Shown here: positions 1 to 6,377 of the stretch, one piece after another | Numbering within the stretch: the stretch's first letter is position 1 | Layout of the letters: every line of letters begins with the position of its first letter | Assembly (NCBI GenBank): GCA_017935805.1 | Contig: JAGBGV010000159.1 | Coordinates: forward strand, 1 to 7,463 | Source of the DNA: Clostridia bacterium | GTDB taxonomy: Bacteria; Bacillota_A; Clostridia; Oscillospirales; CAG-272 | Direction: 5' to 3' | DNA length: 7,463 nucleotides | Translations under genes and position numbers: made by a program | The notes under the pieces: model-generated | Seen by the model: only the letters and a program-made list of their open reading frames with translations | What the model was told of the DNA's origin: nothing | The model's database searches: none

Positions 1-774
1 ATGACTCGTAAGGAGATCGACTCCCTTACAGAATTGGTTAAGACATACGGCGCACGCGGCCTTGCATGGTATAAGAACACAGCAGGCGCACCCACTTCAT
101 CTTTTGCAAAGTTCATGACAGAAGATGAAATCAACGCTATCCTTGCTAAGATGAACGTAGCGGAAGGCGACCTTGCCCTTATCGTTGCGGCAAAGAACAA
201 CGTTGTATTCGACTCTCTCGGCGCACTTCGTTGCGAGGTTGCAAAGAGACTTAACATGATCGACAAGACAAAGTTCAACTTCCTGTGGGTAACAGAATTC
301 CCGCTTCTCGAGTACTCCGAGGAAGATGACAGATTCTACGCAAAGCATCACCCCTTCACAATGCCCATGGAAGAAGACCTGCCTCTCCTCGATACCGATC
401 CCGGCGCAGTTCGTGCAAGAGCATATGACTGCGTACTCAACGGTACAGAGCTTGGCGGCGGTTCTATCAGAATCCACACAACTGAACTTCAGACAAGAAT
501 GTTTGAGGCTCTTGGCATCGGTGCTGAAGAGGCTGAAGAAAAGTTCGGATTCCTCCTTGAAGCATTCAAGTATGGCGTACCTCCGCACGGCGGTCTTGCA
601 TTCGGTCTTGACAGAGTTGTTACACTCCTCCTCGGACTTGAAGATATCCGTGAGGTAATAGCATTCCCGAAGGTACAGAACGCATCTGAGCTTCTCTCCA
701 AATGTCCCGCAGCCGCTGACCCCGCTGCTCTTAACGAGCTCGGAATCGCAGTTATTGCAACTGAAGAGGAATAA
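1..774 (+). CDS. aspS: Aspartate--tRNA ligase, C-terminal part (5' end outside window)
   Basis: Class II aminoacyl-tRNA synthetase that activates aspartate with ATP and loads it onto tRNA-Asp in the cytoplasm. The visible 257 residues match the C-terminal ~45% of the ~590-residue bacterial enzyme. Residues 1-~85 are the end of the bacterial GAD insertion domain (GARGLAWYK at 17-25, FDSLGALRCEVAKRL at 70-84). The catalytic core then resumes with TEFPLLEY (98-105), HHPFT (116-120), NGTELGGGSIRIH (147-159) and class II motif 3, GLAFGLDRVVTLL (198-210), whose Arg205 is the expected ATP-binding arginine. The tail has the family signature FPKVQNASELL (222-232). The ATG at position 1 is an internal methionine: the OB-fold anticodon-binding domain and motifs 1 and 2 must lie upstream, so this is a window-edge fragment and not a broken gene. 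Whether it is discriminating or also charges tRNA-Asn cannot be judged without the N-terminal domain. The gene ends in TAA and is followed by a repeat and then a terminator at 995-1024. Confidence 0.96.
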   Translation: MTRKEIDSLTELVKTYGARGLAWYKNTAGAPTSSFAKFMTEDEINAILAKMNVAEGDLALIVAAKNNVVFDSLGALRCEVAKRLNMIDKTKFNFLWVTEFPLLEYSEEDDRFYAKHHPFTMPMEEDLPLLDTDPGAVRARAYDCVLNGTELGGGSIRIHTTELQTRMFEALGIGAEEAEEKFGFLLEAFKYGVPPHGGLAFGLDRVVTLLLGLEDIREVIAFPKVQNASELLSKCPAAADPAALNELGIAVIATEEE

Positions 775-819
775 TTTTGAAGTAAATATTGTGGTTACAA
801 GCGGAGTCGAGGATAGAGA

Positions 820-985
820 AGATCCTTCGATTGGGTAGGGTATTATGATATCAAAACCCATAAGTTACGCCGACCCTACCCGTGAGAACTTCGTTCTCAT
901 TATGTTCTCCCATATTTTTCACTCAGGATGACGAAACGACAGACTTGTCATTCTGAGCGAAGTGAAACGTAGCCGAAGAATCTAC
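820..985. repeat. Imperfect palindromic intergenic repeat (MITE- or REP-like)
   Basis: Two nested pairs of arms face each other. The outer pair is AGATCCTTCG (820-829) against CGAAGAATCT (974-983), with one mismatch. The inner pair is TTCACTCAGGATGAC (918-932) against GTCATTCTGAGCGAAGTGAA (947-966), which match except for one base and five bases missing from the left arm. Inside the left half is a perfect 9-bp stem, GGGTAGGGT (833-841) with ACCCTACCC (873-881), and a hairpin TGAGAAC-TTC-GTTCTCA (883-899). The right-arm motif GTCATTCTGAGCGAAG...GAAGAATCT resembles a repeat I recall as dispersed between genes of many gut Clostridia. There is no coding capacity and no transposase. It fills most of the 253-bp gap between aspS and the convergent LtaS-like gene, so it would be transcribed as part of the aspS 3' UTR. 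A non-autonomous mobile element or an RNA-structural repeat are the main readings, and copy number in the genome would decide. Confidence 0.7.
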
Positions 986-994
986 TTCTAATAC

Positions 995-1024
995 AAAAAA
1001 GAGACTCAAGATTGAGTCTCTTTT
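995..1024. terminator. Bidirectional intrinsic terminator between convergent genes
   Basis: A perfect stem GAGACTCA (1001-1008) and TGAGTCTC (1013-1020) closes a 4-nt loop. It is flanked by six A on the left (995-1000) and four T on the right (1021-1024). Read on the plus strand it ends aspS transcription; read on the minus strand it has a T6 tract and ends the LtaS-like gene, whose stop codon is only three bases away. The A/T flanks extend the stem to 12 bp. Confidence 0.92.
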
Positions 1025-1027
1025 AGT

Positions 1028-3142
1028 TTACCTGTAAACAGATGCAGGCAGTACAGCCTTGTAGTAGTCATAGTCAAGAACTACTCTCGAGAAGTTGACC
1101 TTGTTTTTCACTATTGCCTTTATTCTTGCCACGTATCCGTCGGGGATCACGACTTTATCATTTGCAGGTGTGAACTTTCCCGTTGAGGACAAATATGTTC
1201 CGAGATCTGTTTTCCAATCGTAACTTGTGTTGAAAACAATGGCTTCACTGTCGGAAAACACGTCGCGTCCGATGTAAAGTCTGGAATCATAAGGAATTCC
1301 GAAAAGATTAAGCAGAGTCGGGAGAACATCAAGGGATGAGGTGGGGGAGGACACTGTGATTGGGTCTTCATCCTCAAGTGAGCCGCACCACAGAATAAGG
1401 CGGTTATGGTCTCGAACTAATGAGTTTGATATGTCGCAGCCGTAAAGCTCGGAAAGGTACTTCATCTGACCGAGTGAGGCGTCTGTATCGAGTGCGTAGG
1501 GGAAGTGATCTGAAGCAATGCAAATTACGGTATCGTCTGCAATTCCTTTTTCCTCAAGGGCACTCACGAGAGCCTCTACTGCGTATTCCAGCTCAAGATT
1601 CGCCGCAAAATATCCCTTTACAGTGTCGGAGACGTCAAGATGTGCCACGCGATCCCAGTTTTTGCTTGTCATACGGTTGCTCGATTTAGTGTAATTGCCG
1701 TGACCGCTGACTGTCATGTAGTAAACACAGAAATTTGGCTCATCTATGTACATGGGGAGAGTGCCTTCGATCATTTCAAGATCACTCTGCGGCCATTGGT
1801 GAGTAACAAATTTTTCGATTCCGTTGCCGTATCCCATAAATCCGTTGCTGAATCCGAGGTTTGCATGAGTTTTATTTCTGTTGTAGTATGTATAGGAATT
1901 GTTATGGAATGCCTGCCCGTAATATCCCAACTTATTCAGCTGATAAAAAATCGTTGTAGCATTCTCACGGTTGACAGTCGAGTTGAATGAGCCGCCGCCG
2001 TAGCTGGGAAGGAGACCGAAAATATTTTGATATTCACCGCCCGTTGTACCCGCGCTTGCAGGCTGATAATAATCGGTGAAGTTAATACCCTTTGTTGCCA
2101 AACGGTACAACGTTGGGGTCAGCGTTGGATCGATACACTCTGCCGTAAAAGCCTCGGCAGTAATGAATATTAGATTTTTTCCTTCAAACAAGCCGGTGTA
2201 TTCATTTTTATATGTAGGGGACAGAGAGGCAATATATCGGTGTATCTCGTTTATCTTTCCGCTTGATGTGGAGATCAGCGTGTCCAGATCAAGCTCAAGG
2301 ATATTGGGCGTATACACCACGGGCTCGATTTTTGGAGCATCTGTCTCATATGCTTCGCTGTCGGTCTCGGAGGACTGTGGGTCTTCGGAGTCGGGCGCAC
2401 TCGTTTCAACCGGAGGCTTTTCGGTGTCTGGGTAGGTGGGGAGAGGGTCGGTGGGGAAGATAATAAAGGAATCGTCAACCTTCGGAAAGATAATATTCTC
2501 AACATCTAACCGTATAGCGGTTGACAGCCCGAAATGATCCACAGCGTACTGGAAGTTATACTCGTTGGTATACTGTAAGCTGTAGATGGGATGGAGCAAG
2601 ACACACAGCCATCCAATGAGGAAAGCCAATACCCCGATGCCCGCTGCCGCAACACGCTCTCTCCATCTGACAGGCTCACCGAGGGGAATCATCCATCCGA
2701 TTGCGGCGTAAACGATGACAGGAACGAAGAAAATGGCTATAACGATGATACCCTCGGTGGAGAATATCAAATCATAGATCTCCCCTCTGAAGGAGCTAAG
2801 AACCCCTTTTCCACCTGCAAAAACCGTGTTTATATCATAGAATATCTTAAACTGGCGAAAAATAAAGTATTCTATCAAGTAAGGAAGGCTGAGCAAAAAC
2901 AGGATGACCGACGAGGCGATATGACGGTATACAGTATTTTTGACTGCTGTAAAGATCAGGTACAGAGCTGCAGAGGGTACAACTGTAAAAAGCAGTACAT
3001 ACAGCTGGGAGTGGAAGCTAAAGCTGCAGCCTGTCACCAGTCTGAAGATGAATTCATAGAAAAAAAGAAAAATAAAGGGAATGATCAGAAAAACGGTTGA
3101 TCGGAAATCTACGGATAATTTTTTGCTGGTCGCTGACGTCAT
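1028..3142 (-). CDS. LTA synthase (LtaS)/MdoB-family membrane sulfatase-fold phosphoglycerol transferase
   Basis: A 704-residue polytopic membrane protein with an extracellular alkaline-phosphatase/sulfatase-fold domain. Family members such as LtaS move glycerol-phosphate units from phosphatidylglycerol onto a lipid-anchored polymer at the outer face of the membrane. Five hydrophobic segments lie at about 15-36, 46-66, 75-95, 131-152 and 164-187. An acidic Pro/Ser/Thr-rich linker follows (about 230-275), then the enzyme domain (about 320-640). Expected active-site residues are present: Glu330 in NLIFITAEAF, a Thr nucleophile (Thr366, in AGTTGGEY, aligned with the LtaS TSDSE motif), His481 in TVSGHGN, and Asp545-His546 in IASDHFP. 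The arylsulfatase C-x-P-x-R formylglycine motif is absent, which argues against a true sulfatase. The start is supported by GAGGAAG at 3147-3153, six bases upstream. The linker makes it somewhat longer than typical LtaS (~640 residues). It appears monocistronic. The actual polymer (lipoteichoic acid, a variant, or another phosphoglycerol-modified glycan) cannot be read from sequence. Confidence 0.9.
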   Translation of the reverse strand: MTSATSKKLSVDFRSTVFLIIPFIFLFFYEFIFRLVTGCSFSFHSQLYVLLFTVVPSAALYLIFTAVKNTVYRHIASSVILFLLSLPYLIEYFIFRQFKIFYDINTVFAGGKGVLSSFRGEIYDLIFSTEGIIVIAIFFVPVIVYAAIGWMIPLGEPVRWRERVAAAGIGVLAFLIGWLCVLLHPIYSLQYTNEYNFQYAVDHFGLSTAIRLDVENIIFPKVDDSFIIFPTDPLPTYPDTEKPPVETSAPDSEDPQSSETDSEAYETDAPKIEPVVYTPNILELDLDTLISTSSGKINEIHRYIASLSPTYKNEYTGLFEGKNLIFITAEAFTAECIDPTLTPTLYRLATKGINFTDYYQPASAGTTGGEYQNIFGLLPSYGGGSFNSTVNRENATTIFYQLNKLGYYGQAFHNNSYTYYNRNKTHANLGFSNGFMGYGNGIEKFVTHQWPQSDLEMIEGTLPMYIDEPNFCVYYMTVSGHGNYTKSSNRMTSKNWDRVAHLDVSDTVKGYFAANLELEYAVEALVSALEEKGIADDTVICIASDHFPYALDTDASLGQMKYLSELYGCDISNSLVRDHNRLILWCGSLEDEDPITVSSPTSSLDVLPTLLNLFGIPYDSRLYIGRDVFSDSEAIVFNTSYDWKTDLGTYLSSTGKFTPANDKVVIPDGYVARIKAIVKNKVNFSRVVLDYDYYKAVLPASVYR

Positions 3143-3184
3143 TGAACTTCCTCATATATACTGTAACAAATAATTAGTATGATA

Positions 3185-3213
3185 AGTATACTACATATTT
3201 CGACGGTAAAAAA
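3185..3213 (-). promoter_or_regulatory. Possible promoter of the LtaS-like gene
   Basis: On the minus strand, TATACT (3185-3190) can serve as the -10 box, with TTTTTT (3208-3213) 17 bases upstream as a weak -35. This would put the start of transcription near 3178, giving a ~36-nt leader before the ATG. The whole gap is AT-rich, so other boxes are possible. A 6-bp inverted repeat, ATTATT-GTT-AATAAT (3217-3231), lies just upstream. Confidence 0.35.
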
Positions 3214-3247
3214 CATATTATTGTTAATAATTTGATTAAATGACAAG

Positions 3248-3284
3248 AAAAAACAAAGGAGACACGGATCATCATGCCTCCTTT
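3248..3284 (-). terminator. Intrinsic terminator of the flavin-fold gene
   Basis: On the minus strand, AAAGGAG-GCATG pairs with CGTGT-CTCCTTT around a 6-nt loop, giving a 12-bp stem with two G-U wobbles. It is followed one base later by T6 (3248-3253). It begins 17 bases after the stop codon of the 3301-3708 gene and separates that gene from the LtaS-like gene downstream. Confidence 0.85.
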
Positions 3285-3300
3285 ATATTGATTCTGCTAA

Positions 3301-3708
3301 TTAGAACTCGTATCTGATTCCGTTGCTGAAAAGGATACCGTCAGTTACTTTCATCCGTAAAATTACGGTATTGGGGTCATCCTCATTAATATGGCCGTTG
3401 GTATACCAAGCAGCAAAGGCACTTCTCAATCTGTCGGCAATATCGCGGTTCTCCTCTGCCTTTATGTGTCCGATATCCTCGCCGATCGCATGGCCTGAAA
3501 ACCACTCTCCGCTGATTGCGACGGTGCAGCAGTTCTTTATTTGTTTCATCTTGTTGGATAGAGCGTATGTTATAGTGTAGAAGCTGCCCTCGTGGAATAT
3601 CGCATCTATCGTTCTTACCCACGGGTTTCCTTTTTCGTCAACTGTTGCCAGTGCCATTAAAGAGTCCTTGCCGAATCTTTCCGTTAGTATTTCGAGGTAT
3701 TTTTCCAT
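3301..3708 (-). CDS. Pyridoxamine 5'-phosphate oxidase-like (FMN-binding split-barrel) protein
   Basis: A small cytoplasmic protein of 135 residues, the usual length for the short pyridoxamine-phosphate-oxidase-related family. The family pattern is visible: an N-terminal strand reading LMALATVDEKGNPWVRTIDAIF (18-38), then GSFYTITYALSNKMKQIKNC (41-60), where a strand is followed by the K-x-x-Q-I helix, then TVAISGEWFSGHAIGE (62-77) and a C-terminal helix and strand (about 85-125). In this fold the basic and Ser/Thr residues of the first half commonly bind FMN phosphate. True PdxH enzymes are ~200 residues, so a role in vitamin B6 synthesis is unlikely; a general flavin-dependent reductase or FMN/F420-type binding protein is more plausible, substrate unknown. 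The start is supported by GAGGAAA at 3716-3722, seven bases upstream of the ATG. The gene has its own promoter and terminator and does not overlap its neighbours. Confidence 0.82.
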   Translation of the reverse strand: MEKYLEILTERFGKDSLMALATVDEKGNPWVRTIDAIFHEGSFYTITYALSNKMKQIKNCCTVAISGEWFSGHAIGEDIGHIKAEENRDIADRLRSAFAAWYTNGHINEDDPNTVILRMKVTDGILFSNGIRYEF

Positions 3709-3730
3709 AGTATTCTTTCCTCAATCTTTA

Positions 3731-3759
3731 CTTATATAGAAAAGCTTTTCAATAACCAA
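3731..3759 (-). promoter_or_regulatory. Probable promoter of the flavin-fold gene
   Basis: On the minus strand, TTGGTT (3754-3759) and TATAAG (3731-3736) are spaced by 17 bases. Transcription would begin near 3724, only just upstream of the Shine-Dalgarno site at 3716-3722, so the leader would be very short. An alternative TATATA box two bases upstream would lengthen it slightly. Confidence 0.45.
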
Positions 3760-3768
3760 TAGCTTTAC

Positions 3769-3797
3769 AAAAACGGCAGAGAATAAAACCTCTGCCG
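3769..3797 (-). terminator. Intrinsic terminator of the beta-helix gene
   Basis: On the minus strand a perfect 8-bp GC-rich stem, CGGCAGAG (3790-3797) with CTCTGCCG (3774-3781), encloses an 8-nt loop and is followed by T5 (3769-3773). It lies about 45 bases past the stop codon of the 3842-6109 gene. Confidence 0.93.
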
Positions 3798-3841
3798 AAA
3801 TTTGTTGCCGTGTGAAGCTGCCGAGATAGTTTTTTACCGAA

Positions 3842-6109
3842 TTACTCAACGAGCATATCACCGATGCCGTGGTCCACTCCGATTCTGCCTACTTCTTCAA
3901 GCTGTTCGGGTGTCATGATAGTGCCTACAGCCGCGTTTGCTTTTTCGAGTGCTTCACCGATGGTAAGAGGATCCTTGTTTCTCTTGGAACTGTACTGCAA
4001 GAGGTTGCCAAACTGTATAGCGAAACCGTCAATATTCTCGCCCGAGAACTTTTCTGCATGTACCTCGATCTCCATGAATGTGCCTGCCTTATAGTCGTAA
4101 TCCGGCGGGTATGTCTCGTAAGCCTTGTCGTAAATAAGGTAGTTCTTGTATACGGAGTTTCCGACGGGAGCATAGAAGAACATGGGATCATCGGGATTTT
4201 CGGGATCGTAATTTGCGTGAATTCCTTTGAGTGTGGGGAAGGCAGTCTGCCAAATCTCACTGAACAGATAGCTTTCAACGTTTGCAACGGCTGCTACTTC
4301 ATCATTGTAGAAGCCTGCGTACTCGGGTGTGTTGAACTCAAGTCCCTCGCGTCCGGGCTTGATGCAAAGGTTGTGATGGAAACTTGTATCGCGATCAAGA
4401 CCTGCTGCGAGAAGGCTGTCGCCTGTTGTGTTGTAAACGATATTACCGTAGATCTCGTTGCCTGATGTGCCGTCGGAGATAATACCTGCAACACCTACAA
4501 TGTCGAGATCGGTTTCATATCCCGTACCAATGATTACGTTATAGCGGAGTACTGTTCCATATCCTCTGCCCAGAGTACCGAGTGCGCCGCTGTCCGTGAA
4601 GAATCGATTGGTATTGTAGATATAGTTGTACTCTACGGTATGGCAAGGTCCGCGTACTGACATGCCGAGGTCATTGGAGTCACCAACGTCGTTATGACAA
4701 ACGGTAGAACCGCAACCTTCAGAAAGCACACCTTCGCACATAACATCTCGTGTGGACCAGTCGTGAACGTAGTTGTTGCAGATAAGGTTGCCGGACTTTG
4801 TGAGAGTTTCAATATTACCGCCGCGAACGCTTAGAGCATCCTCTCCGATATAAGCTATCTCGCAATTCTCTACAGTGATGCCAACGCCTTCACAGTCGAT
4901 ACCCATATTAAAAGTATTGATAACTCGGCAGTTTTTAATCGTAAGATTATCAGCTTTCGCAATGATGCCGCTTTGCTTTGTGGATTCTAATGTTATACCT
5001 TCAAGTGTCAGCCAGTCAGCGCCATTGATGTGTATGAAATCTTCGTTGAGTGTGGGGTATGTGAACATCGCTGATTCAAAGCCATCTTCGGGATAGTAGT
5101 ATAGAATAGCATTGTCGTCAACATAGTATTCACCGGGTACATCAAGCTCCTCAGGAATGTTGTAGAAGTAGAGAAGACCGCCCTCCACAGGGAAATATCC
5201 GCCGGAGAAGGGAGGAAGCATTTCGTCTCTGTCTTCATAGAGTGTGGTAACCTCAGTTTCATCATGGCACCAGATAAATCTGTAGCGGCCGTACACGAAG
5301 AGATCCTCGCGGTTTTTCCATGAGAGAACTCTTTCCATGTACTCGTCACCGTACTCGATAATAGTCTGGACAGCGGAATCATCACCGCCGTCATTTCCGT
5401 CGTTTTCGGTGTAGTTGCCGTTTTTATCAAGGAAATATCCACCCTCGATCTCTATCCAACCGTCCTCTTTGTTGGGATAGCGTGCAAGATCCATTTGCTT
5501 GCCGTTTACATAGATAACACCAATCTGGTTGTAGTATCTTCCGTGACCAAGCATCTCCTGAATATCCTCGGGTGTGTAGCCTAGCTTGCCGAGATCATAC
5601 ATATACAGCTTGTCACGCACCTCTTCGGGGAAGAGCAGGAGTGTATCTCCGGCAGCTTTCTCAAACTCAGTGTAGTCGAAGGCAATGCCTCCGCTGAGAA
5701 GGGTTCCTTCTTCACCGATGTAGCGAATGGGGCAGGTCTTTGTGCCGCTGTCTTCTGCGGTGAATTCAATAGTGGATGTGATATTGTATGTACCGCTCCC
5801 TATGATAACGTCAATGCCAGAAAGATCGGACTTGTCGATTCCGCGGATAGCATCCCGTGCGCCTTCTATTGTAGCATAGGGATTCTTTTCAGTACCGTCA
5901 GCGTCCTTTTTACCGTTCGCTGCAACGTACAGAGTAAGAATACCGTCGTTGAGTTCACCGACACCGTATGCGTTTTCATCTTTGGCAAACATGGTGCGGA
6001 TAAGACGAACCAGATTCAGTCGCTCAACAAATGGATTTGCGGCAGATACAGAAGCGATCATACCAAGTACCATGCAAAGAGCGAGAACAAGTGAAATAAT
6101 TTTTTTCAT
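3842..6109 (-). CDS. Secreted right-handed parallel beta-helix protein, probable carbohydrate-active enzyme
   Basis: A 755-residue protein with a clear Sec signal peptide: MKKII, hydrophobic core to ~residue 20, and a likely cut after SVSA (23). No lipobox, LPxTG or C-terminal membrane anchor is visible, so it is predicted to be released. Residues 59-142 match the opening of secreted beta-helix families: LYVAANGKKDADGT, NPYATIEGARDAIR, GSGTYNI, then EDSGTKTCPIRYIGEEGTLLSGG. At 198-213, VIYVNGKQMDLARYPN is typical of beta-helix glycoside hydrolases of the GH141/GH120 kind. An Asn/Asp/Gly-rich loop occupies 228-246. Residues ~355-600 form repeated short strands with Asn/Cys-containing turns (IKNCRVIN, VENCEIAY, EYNYIYN, RYNVIIG, YGNIVYN, HHNLCIK), read as helix rungs. 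Asp480, Asp506 and Asp546 in turn positions are candidate catalytic acids, by inference only. The frame is open 46 codons further upstream, but the ATG at 6107-6109 is preferred because of the GGAGGAG site and signal peptide. The substrate is unknown; a lyase, hydrolase or binding-only role are all possible. Confidence 0.85.
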   Translation of the reverse strand: MKKIISLVLALCMVLGMIASVSAANPFVERLNLVRLIRTMFAKDENAYGVGELNDGILTLYVAANGKKDADGTEKNPYATIEGARDAIRGIDKSDLSGIDVIIGSGTYNITSTIEFTAEDSGTKTCPIRYIGEEGTLLSGGIAFDYTEFEKAAGDTLLLFPEEVRDKLYMYDLGKLGYTPEDIQEMLGHGRYYNQIGVIYVNGKQMDLARYPNKEDGWIEIEGGYFLDKNGNYTENDGNDGGDDSAVQTIIEYGDEYMERVLSWKNREDLFVYGRYRFIWCHDETEVTTLYEDRDEMLPPFSGGYFPVEGGLLYFYNIPEELDVPGEYYVDDNAILYYYPEDGFESAMFTYPTLNEDFIHINGADWLTLEGITLESTKQSGIIAKADNLTIKNCRVINTFNMGIDCEGVGITVENCEIAYIGEDALSVRGGNIETLTKSGNLICNNYVHDWSTRDVMCEGVLSEGCGSTVCHNDVGDSNDLGMSVRGPCHTVEYNYIYNTNRFFTDSGALGTLGRGYGTVLRYNVIIGTGYETDLDIVGVAGIISDGTSGNEIYGNIVYNTTGDSLLAAGLDRDTSFHHNLCIKPGREGLEFNTPEYAGFYNDEVAAVANVESYLFSEIWQTAFPTLKGIHANYDPENPDDPMFFYAPVGNSVYKNYLIYDKAYETYPPDYDYKAGTFMEIEVHAEKFSGENIDGFAIQFGNLLQYSSKRNKDPLTIGEALEKANAAVGTIMTPEQLEEVGRIGVDHGIGDMLVE

Positions 6110-6116
6110 TGTATTT

Positions 6117-6123
6117 CTCCTCC
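6117..6123 (-). promoter_or_regulatory. Strong ribosome binding site fixing the start of the beta-helix gene
   Basis: GGAGGAG on the minus strand lies seven bases upstream of the ATG at 6107-6109, directly before the MKK signal-peptide start. This excludes the longer open frame that reaches 6247. Confidence 0.9.
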
Positions 6124-6138
6124 GGAGAGTATTAATTA

Positions 6139-6167
6139 TTTCGATTATAGCATCGAAAAATCGAAAA
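6139..6167. repeat. Operator-like inverted and direct repeats over the beta-helix promoter
   Basis: A perfect inverted repeat, TTTCGAT (6139-6145), six bases, ATCGAAA (6152-6158), surrounds the -10 box. The right half-site is then repeated directly as an 8-bp tandem unit, ATCGAAAA at 6152-6159 and 6160-6167, reaching the -35 box. Three copies of ATCGAAA across the RNA polymerase footprint suggest a repressor operator. The sequence shows the symmetry; the binding role is inferred, and the AT-rich composition makes chance more likely than usual. Confidence 0.4.
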
Positions 6168-6172
6168 ATCAA
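6144..6172 (-). promoter_or_regulatory. Sigma-A promoter of the beta-helix gene with extended -10
   Basis: On the minus strand, TTGATT (6167-6172), a 17-base spacer and a consensus TATAAT (6144-6149) preceded by TGC, which is an extended -10 motif. Transcription should begin near 6137, giving a leader of ~28 nt that carries the GGAGGAG site. The upstream frame to 6247 is therefore outside the transcript. Confidence 0.82.
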
Positions 6173-6196
6173 GCAGATAATTGACTTTCTAAAGCC

Positions 6197-6221
6197 CACA
6201 AATTGCCTTAAGGCACAAATT
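6197..6221. repeat. 12-bp perfect palindrome flanked by direct repeats
   Basis: TGCCTTAAGGCA (6204-6215) is a perfect palindrome. It is bracketed by identical 8-mers CACAAATT at 6197-6204 and 6214-6221, spaced 17 bases start to start. The block lies about 25 bases upstream of the beta-helix -35 box and about 95 bases upstream of the opposite promoter, a position suited to an activator or a second operator site. The function is not shown by the sequence. Confidence 0.4.
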
Positions 6222-6316
6222 CGGAATGTTAAACAAATCGTGCTCATTTAGATTGTGCAGAATGACCGAATGGGGTTTTTGGCGATTTGTCGATATGGGA
6301 ATATTGTGCTTTCCTC

Positions 6317-6345
6317 TTGTTATTCAAAAATTATTGTGATATAAT
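6317..6345 (+). promoter_or_regulatory. Sigma-A promoter of the zinc-ribbon gene
   Basis: TTGTTA (6317-6322), a 17-base spacer and TATAAT (6340-6345) preceded by TGA, an extended -10. Transcription should begin near 6352, with a short leader of ~25 nt. It diverges from the beta-helix promoter about 145 bases away; the stretch between them shows no open gene. Confidence 0.82.
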
Positions 6346-6366
6346 TGTATATGGAAGAAAAATAGT

Positions 6367-6374
6367 GAGGTGAT
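6367..6374 (+). promoter_or_regulatory. Ribosome binding site that decides between two adjacent ATG codons
   Basis: GAGGTGAT is an 8-base match to the anti-Shine-Dalgarno region. Measured from the GAGG core, the first ATG (6375) is four bases away and the second (6378) seven. The second spacing is nearer the optimum, so the start at 6378 is preferred. Confidence 0.6.
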
Positions 6375-6377
6375 ATG

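Noticed and set aside
1..3. ATG at position 1 as the start of aspS
   Set aside because: The protein begins inside the GAD insertion domain; motifs 1, 2 and the anticodon-binding domain must be upstream, so the codon is internal.
97..861. 254-codon minus-strand open frame opposite aspS
   Set aside because: It is a shadow of the aspS frame, with Cys-rich composition unlike a real protein and no ribosome binding site; aspS homology is decisive.
820..985. CRISPR array or attachment site
   Set aside because: There are no regularly spaced identical direct repeats, no cas genes, no integrase and no tRNA nearby; the symmetry is palindromic.
2591..3100. 169-codon plus-strand open frame opposite the LtaS-like gene
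   Set aside because: It is antisense to the membrane-spanning region and yields polar low-complexity sequence with no family resemblance.
1028..3142. Arylsulfatase function
   Set aside because: The C/S-x-P-x-R formylglycine signature is absent; five N-terminal membrane helices and a Thr in the nucleophile position fit the LtaS/MdoB group.
3301..3708. True pyridoxamine-phosphate oxidase (pdxH)
   Set aside because: The protein is only 135 residues and lacks the length and C-terminal region of PdxH; only the general split-barrel fold is supported.
6110..6247. 46-codon N-terminal extension of the beta-helix gene
   Set aside because: It lies upstream of a GGAGGAG site and signal-peptide start, and it contains the consensus promoter itself, so it is not translated.
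6213..6290. Structured RNA from inverted repeats (6213-6218/6253-6258, 6219-6224/6266-6271, 6233-6240/6283-6290)
   Set aside because: The pairs cross each other and cannot form together. Arms of 6-8 bp are expected by chance in this length, and the segment lies upstream of both divergent promoters, so it is probably not transcribed.
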